Assembly (NCBI GenBank): GCA_016903695.1
Contig: JADQBB010000009.1
Coordinates: 52,867 to 116,866, forward strand
Direction of reading: 5' to 3'
DNA length: 64,000 bases
From: Chlorogloea purpurea SAG 13.99
Lineage (GTDB): Bacteria > Cyanobacteriota > Cyanobacteriia > Cyanobacteriales > Microcystaceae
The position numbers were made by a program, and so were the translations under genes. Positions 17,353 through 29,300 of this stretch are shown piece by piece. Below the pieces are notes generated by a model that was given only the letters and a program-made list of their open reading frames with translations, did not search any database and was not told where the DNA came from. Numbering within the stretch: the stretch's first letter is position 1; every line of letters starts with the position of its first letter.

Positions 17353-19980
17353 TTATTGGGGGACTATGGGATAGGTAAAGCGAAAAGTTGCTCCCTCACC
17401 TAGGTCAGACTCCAACATGAGCGAGCCGCCTTCAGATTCAATAATTTTTTTGACGATCGATAATCCGATTCCCGTGCTTTCTTGTCCGTTCCGCCCTTTG
17501 AGCGTGTGAAAGATTTTAAAAACTCGCTCGTGGTTTTCGGGGGCGATGCCAACACCGTTATCGGCGAGCGAAAATTCGTAGTATTCTCCTTTTCGGGTCG
17601 CTGTAATTTGAAGTCTTCCGTCGGGGCGATCGCAGTGCTTGATCGCATTACCGATCAGATTGGAAAATACCTGAGAGAGTAGCAATCGCCTGGCGACGAG
17701 AGTTGGCATCTCCGATTGTATAGAGATAATAAAGCTAGGTGGAGGCATCAAGGAATCGAGAATCTCGGCGAGCAATTCGCCAACATCGACCTTTTCCGTT
17801 GGTACTTCAATACGTCCGACTCTCGAGTAAGCTAATAATCCTTCGATCATGGCTTCCATGCGAGATACCCTAGATTGCAAAAGCTCTAGTTGGTACTGGT
17901 ATTCTGCTTCGAGTTGTTCTTTGAGGTCGTCGCAGAGCCATTGGGAGAGATTAGCGATCGCCCGCAAGGGAGCTTTGAGATCGTGGGAGACAGTATACAC
18001 GAAACGATCTAACTCTTGATTTCGTTCGCTTAATTGAGATGAAGTTTCCTCTAGTGCCTTATTCAACTGTATGAGTTCAGAAGCTTGTTGCCGTAGCTGA
18101 AGTTCGGCTTGTTTGCGATCGTCTATATCGATCACCGAGCCGATGTAACCCTTGAATTTACCGTCTCCGCTAAACCAGGGTTTTGCTGCATCAATGCAGG
18201 TTCGATAGCGTCCGTCCCGGTGCCATAGGCGGTATTCCAGTTGAAAGGCTTCTTGACGACCATTAGCAGCCAGAAAGATAGCTTGAGCGGATTCACGATC
18301 GTCTGGATGCGTGACATCGAGCCATCCAAAACCCAACCCCGTTTCTTCGGTCTGTCCCGTGAAGTCATACCAGCTTCGACTGAGGTAGGTGCAGTAGGCT
18401 GTAGTATCCGTGACCCAAACCATCATCGGAGCATTGTCTGCCATGTTGCGGAACCGTTCTTCACTTGCTTGGAGTTCAACTTCTACCGCTTTAATGTCGG
18501 TGACATCGACCGAACAGCCGACGAAACCGAGAAAGGTGCGATCGAGTCCGTAATGTGGCTCACCGACGTTTTGAAGCCAGCGATAGTCGCCATCGTGTCG
18601 CAAAAATCGGCATTGAAATTCGTAGCGCTTCTGGCGCTCGAACGCGGCTCGATAAGCACCGACGTAAGCGGCCGCATCGTCTGGATGCAAGAAGTTCGCC
18701 CATCCCATGCCCCGCACGTCGTCTAAAGCCCGGCCGAAGAACTCCAGATAATAGCGGTTCACGAAGATGACACCCGTCTCGTCGGTCTCCCAGATCAGCA
18801 CGGGAGAACTGTCAGCCAGATGGCGGAACTGCTCCTCGCTCTCGCGCAATGCCGCCTCGTAGCGTTGACGTTCCGACAGGTCGTAGAAGTGGCACACCAC
18901 ACCGAACCGTCCGTCCGGGAGCGTGATGCGCTCGATCTTCCAGTCATAGGATTCTGTATCGAGGATGTCCTGGCGGCGTTCAGTCATGCTAGGCGCGTGA
19001 TAAGGTTCGCCTGTCTCGAGCGTGTGCCGGAAGAGGGCGATCGCTTCACTGGCGAACGGCTCCGTCCAGATCAGGCGTAGCGTTTCGGCGAAGTCACGCC
19101 CAATGAGTGGGCGGACGTTTTCAAACACTTTCTGCGCCCCCGCGCTCACCTGCGCCAAGCGGAAGTCCGCATCGACGACGTACACGCCGAACGGTGAGTT
19201 TTCCACGAGATGGCGAAAAGTGTCGTAAGATGCTCGCAACAGTGCTTCTGCTTGTTTGCGATCGGTAATGTCTTTGACCCGCAGTTCGGCCAACTCTTCT
19301 AATACCTGTTGGTTTAAGGCATCATCCTTTACCTCCAAGTCGTTGAGCAGGCAAGCGGCAAGCGTTTCATTGGTTGCCAGTAGTTGATTAATGTCATCCT
19401 CAAAGCGCAATTCGGGATGGCTCTCCGTCCAGTAGTGAGCCATACGCACGAACGCGAGGAACAGGTTGAGAAATTCCAGCCCCGCGGAGCTAAATACCTG
19501 CCGCAGAGCGATGATCGCTCTAGGTGCGTCGGGGGTTTGCAAAAACACATGGGTAGCGCAGGCAAAGATAGCCTCTTCTTCCGCCGTGTCGGGATTGGGA
19601 AATTCAAAGCTAGCTGGAAGGGAGGCAACACCGAGGGAGATCGTTGCTTCTAATGCCTCACCGCGCGGGAGCGGACGCTTTAGTAGCGGCAGCACTTGCT
19701 CGACCGTTTGAGACCGGCATTGCCGATCGCCAGATGGGTAGCCTAACCCCACCAAAAAACCAATATGCCTGGCGATGCAGTACGGCACCTCACAAAGGTG
19801 CGAGAGGTAGACGAATAAGCGTTCCTTGAACAGGGATGGCAACGGGTTATCGAGGTAGGCAGATTTGGCAAATCCCCAGAGATTCGCCGTGATCTCTGGA
19901 GTGTCGCTAGCAAGGAGGAAAAAGTTGGGTAGAACCCCGAAGCGTTGCTCGATCTCGTTGTTTAGAGGCATTTCTACCAT
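17353..19980 (-). CDS. Multi-PAS histidine kinase with AhpD-like N-terminal domain
   Basis: An 875-residue predicted soluble kinase. Residues about 10-200 resemble the AhpD/carboxymuconolactone-decarboxylase fold: FKERLFVYLSHLCEVPYCIARH puts Cys63, Cys68 and His72 after Glu53, like the AhpD redox site but with a C-x4-C spacing. Three PAS/PAC units follow (about 250-375, 380-500, 505-625; FLGFVGCSVDVTD and YIGSVIDIDDRKQ mark PAC ends). A coiled segment leads to the H-box VSHDLKAPLRAI (about 660) and a HATPase domain (NLIGNAIKH, DNGVGI, GIGLSIV). No receiver domain. The input may be a peroxide or thiol signal; that is inference. GC content rises sharply over 18.5-19.8 kb. ATG 19978-19980 is the start; a second Met at codon 4 is possible. 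Confidence 0.85.
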   Translation of the reverse strand: MVEMPLNNEIEQRFGVLPNFFLLASDTPEITANLWGFAKSAYLDNPLPSLFKERLFVYLSHLCEVPYCIARHIGFLVGLGYPSGDRQCRSQTVEQVLPLLKRPLPRGEALEATISLGVASLPASFEFPNPDTAEEEAIFACATHVFLQTPDAPRAIIALRQVFSSAGLEFLNLFLAFVRMAHYWTESHPELRFEDDINQLLATNETLAACLLNDLEVKDDALNQQVLEELAELRVKDITDRKQAEALLRASYDTFRHLVENSPFGVYVVDADFRLAQVSAGAQKVFENVRPLIGRDFAETLRLIWTEPFASEAIALFRHTLETGEPYHAPSMTERRQDILDTESYDWKIERITLPDGRFGVVCHFYDLSERQRYEAALRESEEQFRHLADSSPVLIWETDETGVIFVNRYYLEFFGRALDDVRGMGWANFLHPDDAAAYVGAYRAAFERQKRYEFQCRFLRHDGDYRWLQNVGEPHYGLDRTFLGFVGCSVDVTDIKAVEVELQASEERFRNMADNAPMMVWVTDTTAYCTYLSRSWYDFTGQTEETGLGFGWLDVTHPDDRESAQAIFLAANGRQEAFQLEYRLWHRDGRYRTCIDAAKPWFSGDGKFKGYIGSVIDIDDRKQAELQLRQQASELIQLNKALEETSSQLSERNQELDRFVYTVSHDLKAPLRAIANLSQWLCDDLKEQLEAEYQYQLELLQSRVSRMEAMIEGLLAYSRVGRIEVPTEKVDVGELLAEILDSLMPPPSFIISIQSEMPTLVARRLLLSQVFSNLIGNAIKHCDRPDGRLQITATRKGEYYEFSLADNGVGIAPENHERVFKIFHTLKGRNGQESTGIGLSIVKKIIESEGGSLMLESDLGEGATFRFTYPIVPQ

Positions 19981-20366
19981 GTAATGACGGCTTCCACAAT
20001 TGGCGAACTAATTCCGGCTCATTAACAAGCCCTCGGCCCGGAAAAATACTTCATTAGAAGTTGTTGGCTGGCGTTCCGAGATAAAAGCTTGTTCGTATGC
20101 ACTTTTGGCAGGTTTCATGGCGTTTGAGTATACGGGATCTATCATACTCAGTCTACCAGACGAAACAGAGGGAGCGATCTATCTCGCGAGATAAGTCAAC
20201 AGACGTTAGTGTAATTTTGTTATGGCTGCCGATGAAGCTAGTTAATTTTTACAAATTATAGATATGGAAGAGATTGTAAAAAAAAATTAAATTTGCGCTC
20301 CACGAGAAAAAACCCTGTGAAATTGTGCTTTTATGAGGTTAATAATAGAAATACGTCAACCCACTC
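19981..20366. other. 386-bp intergenic region between divergent genes
   Basis: This stretch separates the minus-strand kinase gene from the plus-strand giant gene and must hold both promoters. I see A/T-rich DNA from about 20240 with a run of A at 20277-20285, but no confident -35/-10 pair. On the minus strand 20008-20118 is an ATG-started 36-codon frame 27 bp upstream of the kinase gene; it could be a small leader gene or a remnant, and I cannot assign it. Confidence 0.4.
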
Positions 20367-23300
20367 ATGTCTATTAATCTTTCCGGCAAACTCTCCGCGA
20401 TTACAACCGATGTTAATGGAACGAGTCATGTAGTCTGGGTTGAGGGAGGGAATATCCAACACGCGGTTTATGACCCCAATTCAGGCACTTGGAACGAGGC
20501 TAGGACGATCGCTGAGATTGGCACTGAATCGGTCAAAAGCTTAAATCTTATCGCTAACGATCGTTTAATTCTTGAATCAAATTCTACAGCCACCACACCG
20601 GGATTAGCGATCGTCTATCAACAGGGAACGAATAACGACAGCGATTTTTACTATACCGCCGCCCGCTACGATAACAACGGCGATTTACAATGGTTAGCCA
20701 CCCCGCAGGCTCTGAGCGCGGATAACGTCGCTGATTTAGAACCGAGAGCGATCACCTATAACAATAATGGCACGACCGAGGTTGTCGCGATCGGGCAGAA
20801 AGCCGATGTAAAAAAAGCCGACAATCAGGAGATCCGGGAAGATACGGATTTATACTCTCAAAATTTCAGTATTTCCAGTAGTCAGTTCACCACCCCCACC
20901 GTCACTAACCCCGCCGCCCCCTATTCGCCGCGAACTTCCATAGATGGGGTGGTCAGGGGCAATTACCTTACCTTCGCCACCCCAGTACCGGCGGCCAATT
21001 ATTCGCCTTTGAGTCGATCGGAAATTCTCGCCGCGTCCAGTAGTTTTAACGGTTGGGGAACTAACTGGAGCATATCTCAATCCTTCGACACCGATATGAG
21101 CGATGTTGTCAGCGCCTTTAAGGGAGATGATGACGATGATGATAACGTCCCCGCGTTATTGCTCAAACCGATTTTTAACAAGATCATCATATCGGGCAGC
21201 TTACAGGCTTCGGAGGGGAATAATCCCAACTTCAGCCTTTTCGGGGGAGGTGTGGATACTAGCGGACTACAATTAAACGCGGCGGCGGGGATTACTTATA
21301 ATACAAGCCTAAGATATAGGAGGTTGTTACAGAGCGCCCCCGCCTTTTCGGTCACGGGAACGGCCGCCACTCTATACACCTTCGCCAACGACCCCGCTAA
21401 TAATTATCCCCTGACGGTAGAAACGGGAAGTATAGGAGTTACCCTAGGGGCGAAATTTCCCATATTTCTCGATCCGCCTTTAATCGCGGTAGATGCTCTG
21501 GGAAGTGCCGGTTTTACCACTCAATGGCAACTATCGCCCGTTAACCCCGATCAGTTCGTCGCTCCCTTGAAACCCGTTCTGTCCCCTACCACCACAAGCG
21601 GTCAGGTGGGTTTAGGGTTAGCCATCGGTATACCTCCGGTAGGGTCTTTAGCGGCGATCGGCGTGGCGGTACTTTCCGATATTGTCGAGGTTACAGATGC
21701 CATTATCGGAACGGTTAACCCCGATAGTGGTCAGGCTCTCAATTTAGAATCTGTTCTGTACGGTATTCCAGTTTCGATGGGGGTGGAGGGGACGGCGAAA
21801 ATTCCCCTGCTCGCTAAAGCTACCCTATCGGGGCAGTTGTTCGCGGATGGAACGATCGGGGAAGTTCAAGATCAATTCGATGGCACTATCACCCTGGGCT
21901 TTTCCGTGAATCTGTCGGTTAAATTCTTGGGATATTTAAGCGCCAGCGTCGGCATCTTTCCCACTTGGACTTGGGGGGTAGAACCGACTACTACATCTGT
22001 GGCGACGGCGGATGTAAGCGTGACCACCGCGGGTGTGAGCGGTTCTTTACTTACGATTTCCTTCCCCACAGGTCTGAACACGGCAATTAATCCCACTCCC
22101 GCTCAATTCACCGTCACCGTCACGGACAGCAAGGGTAACACGGTCAATGTACCCGTATTCGGGGCGATCGTTCAAAATAGCTCGGTCATCCTCCGTTTAG
22201 AAGGCCCCATACCCTACAGCACCCTTAATGGTGCGAGCGATTCTAATATTAAGGTTTCCTATACTCCCGACGCTGACCAGGCGGATAACCTTCAAGATAG
22301 TGGGGGGAACTCCATAGCCGGATTCAGCGATTTAGCCGTAACTAATAACACGCCCCAAACCTTCGTTTATACCTATAATCCGGTGGGGGGTACGGGCGAT
22401 AACTACAGTAGCGGTAATAGTAAACAAGTAATCCAGAATATAGCTCAAGATCTGGCTCAGGATAGTCCCCCCGGTCTCGCACCTACTAACAATGGGCAGA
22501 TTTTACTAGCTTGGAGTAGTGACGCACCACCCCTGACCCCGATTTCGGCGCTGGTTTCCGGGGAACAAATCCTACTTACCTTCGTTGAGAACCTTAACCC
22601 CGGTTCCACTCCCGCCCCCTCTCAATTCACGGTTAACGCCAACGGTAGCAACCCGGCAGTTACTAATGTAGATATTAATAATAATTCGATCGTCTTGAAT
22701 ATCGAGGGTGCGATCGATCCTGGCGTTAATGTGAGCGTTAGTTACGGACTCGATCCCGATGACTATAGTAATAATCTGTACCTGACCGATGTCACTAATA
22801 CAAAGCTATGGATACCGGCTTTCGCCGATCTTGCCGTTAGTAATCCGGGTAATAGCGATACCGCCCCGGTTAATCTCGCCGCCGCCGGGTTATCCAATCT
22901 ATTAACTTTAACGTTCGATCGCTTCCTAGAAAATAATAATATCCCCGATCCCTCCCAGTTCCAGGTTATCGTCAATAATAACCCGGTCAATGTAACTAAC
23001 GTTCAAGTTAGTATTAATTCGGTGGTTTTAAGCCTATCCGAAACCATAAATCAAGGGGATGTTATATCGGTTAAATACTCTATAAATCCTAACGATGCTA
23101 TTAAAAACTTACAGAGTAATAGCGGTCAAATAGTTAATAATTTCACCAATAATGGGGTTATCACCACCCCGATGAACTCGAACACCGTGATTAAAACGGC
23201 TTTCTCGCCCTTCGGCGATAGCGGGATTTCGAGTATATCCAGTATTATCGGCACGACAGGATTGAACTCGGACGCAGTAGCAGTTCAGGACAGCAAAACC

Positions 23301-26300
23301 GGTAAAAATGTAGTGGCGTGGGTGAACACTGATTCTAGTAGCGTCACGGGGCTGAATATTCCGGGTCAGAACTATAGCGCCGATGACGCAACGCAAATTA
23401 ATAATAGTGTCGCCGCTTCCGATATTTATTATTCAGTTCTGGGGGCTGATAATCAATGGAGTATTGCCGCCCCTCTAGCCTCACTGAGCGGGCAGGATAC
23501 TAACGTGACTCTCGGAACCGGGCCGAACGGCGATTTAATGGCGGTTTGGCTCAATACTACCTTGGGCGAGAATAACGCCACCACCACCGGGATTAAATGG
23601 TCGAGTTGGAACGGTAACACCTGGACAACGCCTAGCCTATTGTTACCGGGCGCTGCTCCCGATGCCTTCTCGGAGCTGACTATCAGCTCCTTGAACGGAC
23701 AACCGGCGGTATTCTGGACGGAAAGCCAACCCGTTTCCTATAGGGACTCGGTTCTAGATACCGATCCGGTGCTTTATCTACGTTTAGGGGAAACGGACGG
23801 CACTACAGCGCAGAATATCGGTAACTTACAAGGTTCGGCTAACGGAGTCTATAGCGGTGCTTATACTTTAGGACAGACTGGTGCTTTAGACGATAACGGT
23901 TCGGGCGATCCCGATCCGGCAGCATTGTTTAACGGTGGCAATGTTACCCTGGATCAACCGATACCCGTATCGTCAACCGGTTTTAGCGTTGAGGCTTGGT
24001 TCAAGATACCGAGCGCTCCGGGTGGAGATGTTAATTTAATTACCCTATCCGGGGTATTCACTCTCGGTCTATTCCTTAATTCCGGCAACACGGAAATTTT
24101 CTGGGAATTGAATAATAGTAATTTCAGTCAGCTCAATTCCGGCCCGGGGTCGGTTCAAAATAACACTTGGTATCATGTTGTCGGAACCTACGACGCGAGG
24201 CGTGAAGTTTTAAGCCTCTACCTCGACGGCCAACCGATCGGAACTTTAAATAACGTCAGTTTTAGTAATATACCGGCTCAAGGCAACTTGACTTTAGCCT
24301 GGCATAGTGGTTTCTCGCTTTATCTAGATGAGGTTGCGGTTTACAATTCGGTTCTTTCTTATAATGATGTTAACTCTACCGATTTAACTACAGATAATTT
24401 TCAGAACCTCACATCTACGGAGTTACTGAATATTCTCACGGGGACGGATCAGATCGGTAATCATTACAACGCCCGTTATGTAGACCCCTTACCCCCGGAA
24501 ACCAATACCCATTATAGTATCTGGGACGCTGATTCTAATAGTTGGAAAACAGGAAGTCAGATACAACCGGAACCCCAAGTTATCCCGACTCAATTAGCGA
24601 ACGCTAATAGACCGGCCGCGGATATTGTTTCCGCTACCGCCGCGACGGTTAACGGGAATATCGCCCCCAACGGCAACGATGACGCTGTTTTCCAGATCAC
24701 CCTCAATAATCAACAGACGAAAATCATAACGAGTATTACCGTCACCGCTAATGGCAAAACTTGGACTTTAGGGGGTGATTCCGGTAATCAATTGGGGGTG
24801 GTACTGGGCAATACTCTACTCAATAGTTTGAATCCTTCCGCGTCCGGTTTTAGCCACACGGTTCTAGGTAGCGCGGAAACCTTGACCCTGTATGTGGATA
24901 CGGGCAACACCACGCCCCCATCTAACGCCACCATAACCGTTAATTTCCAAGGTGGAACCTCGCAGGTATCGAATAACCAAAATCCTGTACCCATATCCAG
25001 TGAACCCCTCACACTAGGGAATACTACTGTATTGGGGACGGCTATCGTCACCGAGGCTAACGACGCTTCTTTATCCTTGATCGATAGCGGTTTTATCATC
25101 GATACGGATAATCCGGTGATCGGTTCCGTCATCGCCAGCGGATTTAAGCAGGGGAATTTATTTTACGTAGCCGTAGGTAATCGGGGTTATACCGATATTA
25201 ACGGCAATCCCGTCCAAGGCGGTACGGTTTCGGTGCTGTTCAAAGGCAAAGCTACCCTTGATAACGGGGCTACCTCTCCCCTGACCACCACTGATCTATC
25301 GGGTAATCCTGGCGGGGTTCTCATTACCGGACTAACCGACGCGGGAGAGGCGAAGAATAATCTGGCAGTATCCTTGGCGACGGGTGATATTGATGGAGAC
25401 GGTATAGACGATCTGGTTATCGGTGACGCTAACGCTAATAACAATAACGGGGCTATATACGTTATTCTGGGTAGTTATCTGAATTCTGTTGGCACATCCG
25501 GGGCGACGATCGATGTTAACTCCCTCACTTCGGCCCAGGGATTCCGGGTTAACGGTGGCGACGCGGGAGGGTTCGCCGGTGTCTCGGTAGCGGTGGGTAA
25601 TTTTAACGGCAACAGCAAAGCCGATATAGTTTTCGGCGCGCCTGGAACTGGTAGCGGTAGCGGTAAAGTTTATACTCTCTACGACGGTAATCAAACACCT
25701 ACCCCGATATACACCGGGGGGGCTAATAACGCGGCGGGATACGCCCTGGGTGTATCCAGGCGGGAGACTAACGGGGCGGTAACGTTTACCGGGAGTACCG
25801 TCAGCGATGACTTGATCATCGGCGCCCCGGGTTATCAGGTGACGATAACTAATCAATGGACGAATAAAAGCGGTTTACCCCAGCAGAATCAATCGAATTT
25901 CCCCGATACCAGTACCGTCGCGGCGGGTGCGGTTTACGTTTTCGGGAGCAACACGGGCGGCATTTCGTCTAATCCTTTCGCTATATATACCGGCCCCGAT
26001 ACAGTTGATAGTAACGGTGTGGCGGTTAATTATCTGGCGGGAACCCAAATCGCCTCCGGGGACGCGGACGGGGACGGTTTTCAAGATCTGGCGATCACGG
26101 TTGGTGGGATAAATAGTAATACGGGTTCGGTATACGTTCTCAAAGGTAAGAAAAATTCTAATCCTACGCCCCAAGCTCTGAACACGGTGAGCGATCTGGT
26201 TATTAACGGCGGTTTGCCTGGTGGTCAGGCCGGTTCGGTGTTGGCGTTTCCAGGGGATCTGAATAGCGATCGCTACGAAGATTTCTTGATCACCGCACCT

Positions 26301-29300
26301 CAAGGAGCGAACGCCACCGGCCAGAGTTACGTTATTTTCGGCGGTTCCAGTTTTTTCAGCGATAACACTCTCGATCTCAACGTCACCGCCAACGATACTA
26401 AAACTACTTTCCTGCTCAACGGTAGCGCACCTTTTCAACTATCCGGGGCCGCGGCTACCGGAGTGGGGGACGTTAACGGGGATGAGGTGGATGATTTAAT
26501 GTTAACCGCTCCGGTAGCGCAACAGATTTATACTGTCTACGGGCATCCCTGGTTAGCCGATGATGGCAGTATCAAATTATCGGATATATCCAGTGATAAC
26601 GGTTTCGTCATCGATGGTAATAGTCTGAGTTTACCCGGTAGCGGTGATCAAGTCTTGTTAGGCGATATAAATGGCGACGGTTTCAGCGATGTGTTAACGG
26701 GGGGAAACAGTACCGGGGTCGGTTTAGTTTTCGGTGCTAGTACGAAAGATTTACTCGATGCCGCCTCTGGAACCGATGACATTATTTTCAAAACCTCCAC
26801 CTCGGCATCGGTGGTGAGGGTGGTAAGTTTGGGCGATTTTAACGGGGATGGTCTAGCCGACTTCGGGATCGTCACGAGCGATAATTACCTGTATCCTATC
26901 TTCGGAAATAATGGGTTGGGACAACAACGGGGAACCGTACAACTGTCTCAGAATAAATCGACGATCGCAAATGCTTTCTCGATCGGCGATTATAATGGCG
27001 ATGGTTACGACGATGTGGTATTGGTCAACAACGTTAACAATGCCTATCTACATCTAGGGAATCAGCAAGGTAGTCTCGATACCGGTTCCTATCTCAGTAA
27101 TCTATCATCTTCTCCGAGTATGGGCGGGGTAGATAGTAACGGGGATGGTTACAGCGATATAATCGCCGGTCAACCTGGCGCGAATAATAATAATGGAGCG
27201 GTGGCGATCGCTTTAGGTAACTCGCAGGGTTTAGAAAATTCCCTGGTTACTTTAAACCCCTTAAACTATAATCCTTCCCAAAATATTAATACTAATAATT
27301 GGTCGGCAACGAGCATTACGAACGAAACAACCGGTCAGGCTAGTTCCTTCGTCGCTTTGGATGGTTGGTTATATCAAGCTTATTTGGGTGGAACGAGTTA
27401 TAGTGACGGCAATGTTTTCATTCAGAGAAGCCGGGATGGAGTGAATTGGAGTGACATCTCTCAAGTCCCTTTGGTCGATATTAATAATAATAGTTTCACC
27501 GGCTACTATAACCCTTCTTTAACCGTATTTAACGGCGTTTTGTATTTAGGTATTAGAGATAGTCGGGGTAATGTTTACATAGCCGATAATTCATCTCAAA
27601 ATACCACCAGTAGTAATCCTTTAGGCCTGAAATTCGAGTTTTGTGACATTCAGCAAGACTCTTCCACAGCACCGGTATTAGTACCATACAATAACGAGCT
27701 ATACATATTTTTTACAGATGGGATAGCGTCTAACGGTGACTATATTAAATATGTATCGAGCGATGAACCCTATAATCAAGCTTCTAGCTACTGGTCTGAC
27801 CGGACTGTAAGCAACGTGGGCGGCAGTTCTGACAAGCAATATACATTGAGCGGTGTTACGGCCACAACACTGGGAAGTAATCTCTATGTCGGTTTTCAAT
27901 CGGGGGATGTTTTTGATACTAATCTGATAGTAAGTAAGTTAGATAATGGTTCTTGGACGCAATCCCCTAAAATCGATGTAGACAATCTCGATGGTAATGC
28001 ACCTTCTTTAACCTCCGTTGATGATACTCTTTATCTTTTCTATCTAGACGGTGATAGGAATATTCATTATCAAACTTCGAGTGATGGCAGTAGTTGGCTC
28101 ACTAATGCTTACTCACCCCTATCCGGTCAAACAGCTTATTACCTATCCGCCACCTTTTTTAACCAAAGTTTGATCGTTGGTTATATGCCCACTTACACCA
28201 CTTCCCAATCAGAATACGGGCAGTTATTTTATACTTTTTCTCCCCCCCTCTACCAATTAAATTCAGCCGCAGGCTTAGGGCAAGTAGTGCGATCAACGGG
28301 AGATTTTAACGGTGATGGCATAGAAGATATAGCGGTTCTTGCTGCCGATTTTCGCTATCTGCAAGGTTTTAATATTGGTGATACTCAAAATAATCCTAGT
28401 AATAGTCAAGGATTAGTCGCTATTTATTACGGTAGTAAAAATGGTGTGGTTGCCTCGGCTGTACCTAATGTAGTTTTCAGCTCCCCCAGTCTGGTAAAAA
28501 ATAATTTTCAACTAACACAGATTAGTCTAGGTGGTGATATAAACGGGGATGGTTTCGATGATCTATTAATCAGTTCTCCCAATACTACTTTAATCGGCAG
28601 CGCTAACCCTTCAGCGAACGGGAATCAAGGAATTATTTGTACGGTTTTAGGTGGTACTAATTGGGGGAATACCTATCAAATCAATAACCCTTTTAATCTG
28701 ACAAATCTTAAAAATAATCAGGAAAATTCTGCTAATGCTAATGGGTTTACCATTACGGGATTACCTAACTCACAGGCTGGTGTTTCTATAGATGGGGGCG
28801 GTGATGTTAACGGCGATGGTTTCGGTGATTTCGTTATCGGCGCACCGGGGAATAACGATAGTTTGAGTTTCGTTGTTTTCGGAAGTGATTTCACCGAGAA
28901 AATCAATCAAACCGGTACTATAGGTGACGATGTGATGTTGGGTAGTCCTACCGGAGAAAGTTTCGTCGCCGACGCGGGAGACGATCGCATTTATAGCAAC
29001 GGCGGCATAGATACGGTATATGCCGGGACGGGTGATGATCTAGTTACCGTCAGCGATACTTATTTCCGCCGCTTGGATGGGGGCGCAGGCAACGATACTC
29101 TACAACTGGGCGGTTATAACGGTCAATCCTGGGATGTAACCGGTCTTTCACCAGGCTTACGCTTACGAGATTTTGAGGTTCTCGATATTCGTAATTACGG
29201 CGTTAATATTCTCTCTTTAAACGCGTTAAGCGTAGTTAATTTAACCAGCGTTAATACTCTCACTATCTTGATGGATGAGAACGATCGACTCAACCTGAGT

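Noticed and set aside
18241..18726. A 161-codon plus-strand frame opposite the AhpD-PAS kinase
   Set aside because: It is a shadow frame in the GC-rich PAS region; the minus-strand protein has clear domains and this one has none.
25332..26438. Long antisense open frames (174 and 187 codons) within the giant gene
   Set aside because: They mirror the repetitive Gly/Asp/Asn-rich coding of the plus strand, have Arg/Thr/Ile-rich nonsense-like text and no recognisable domain.
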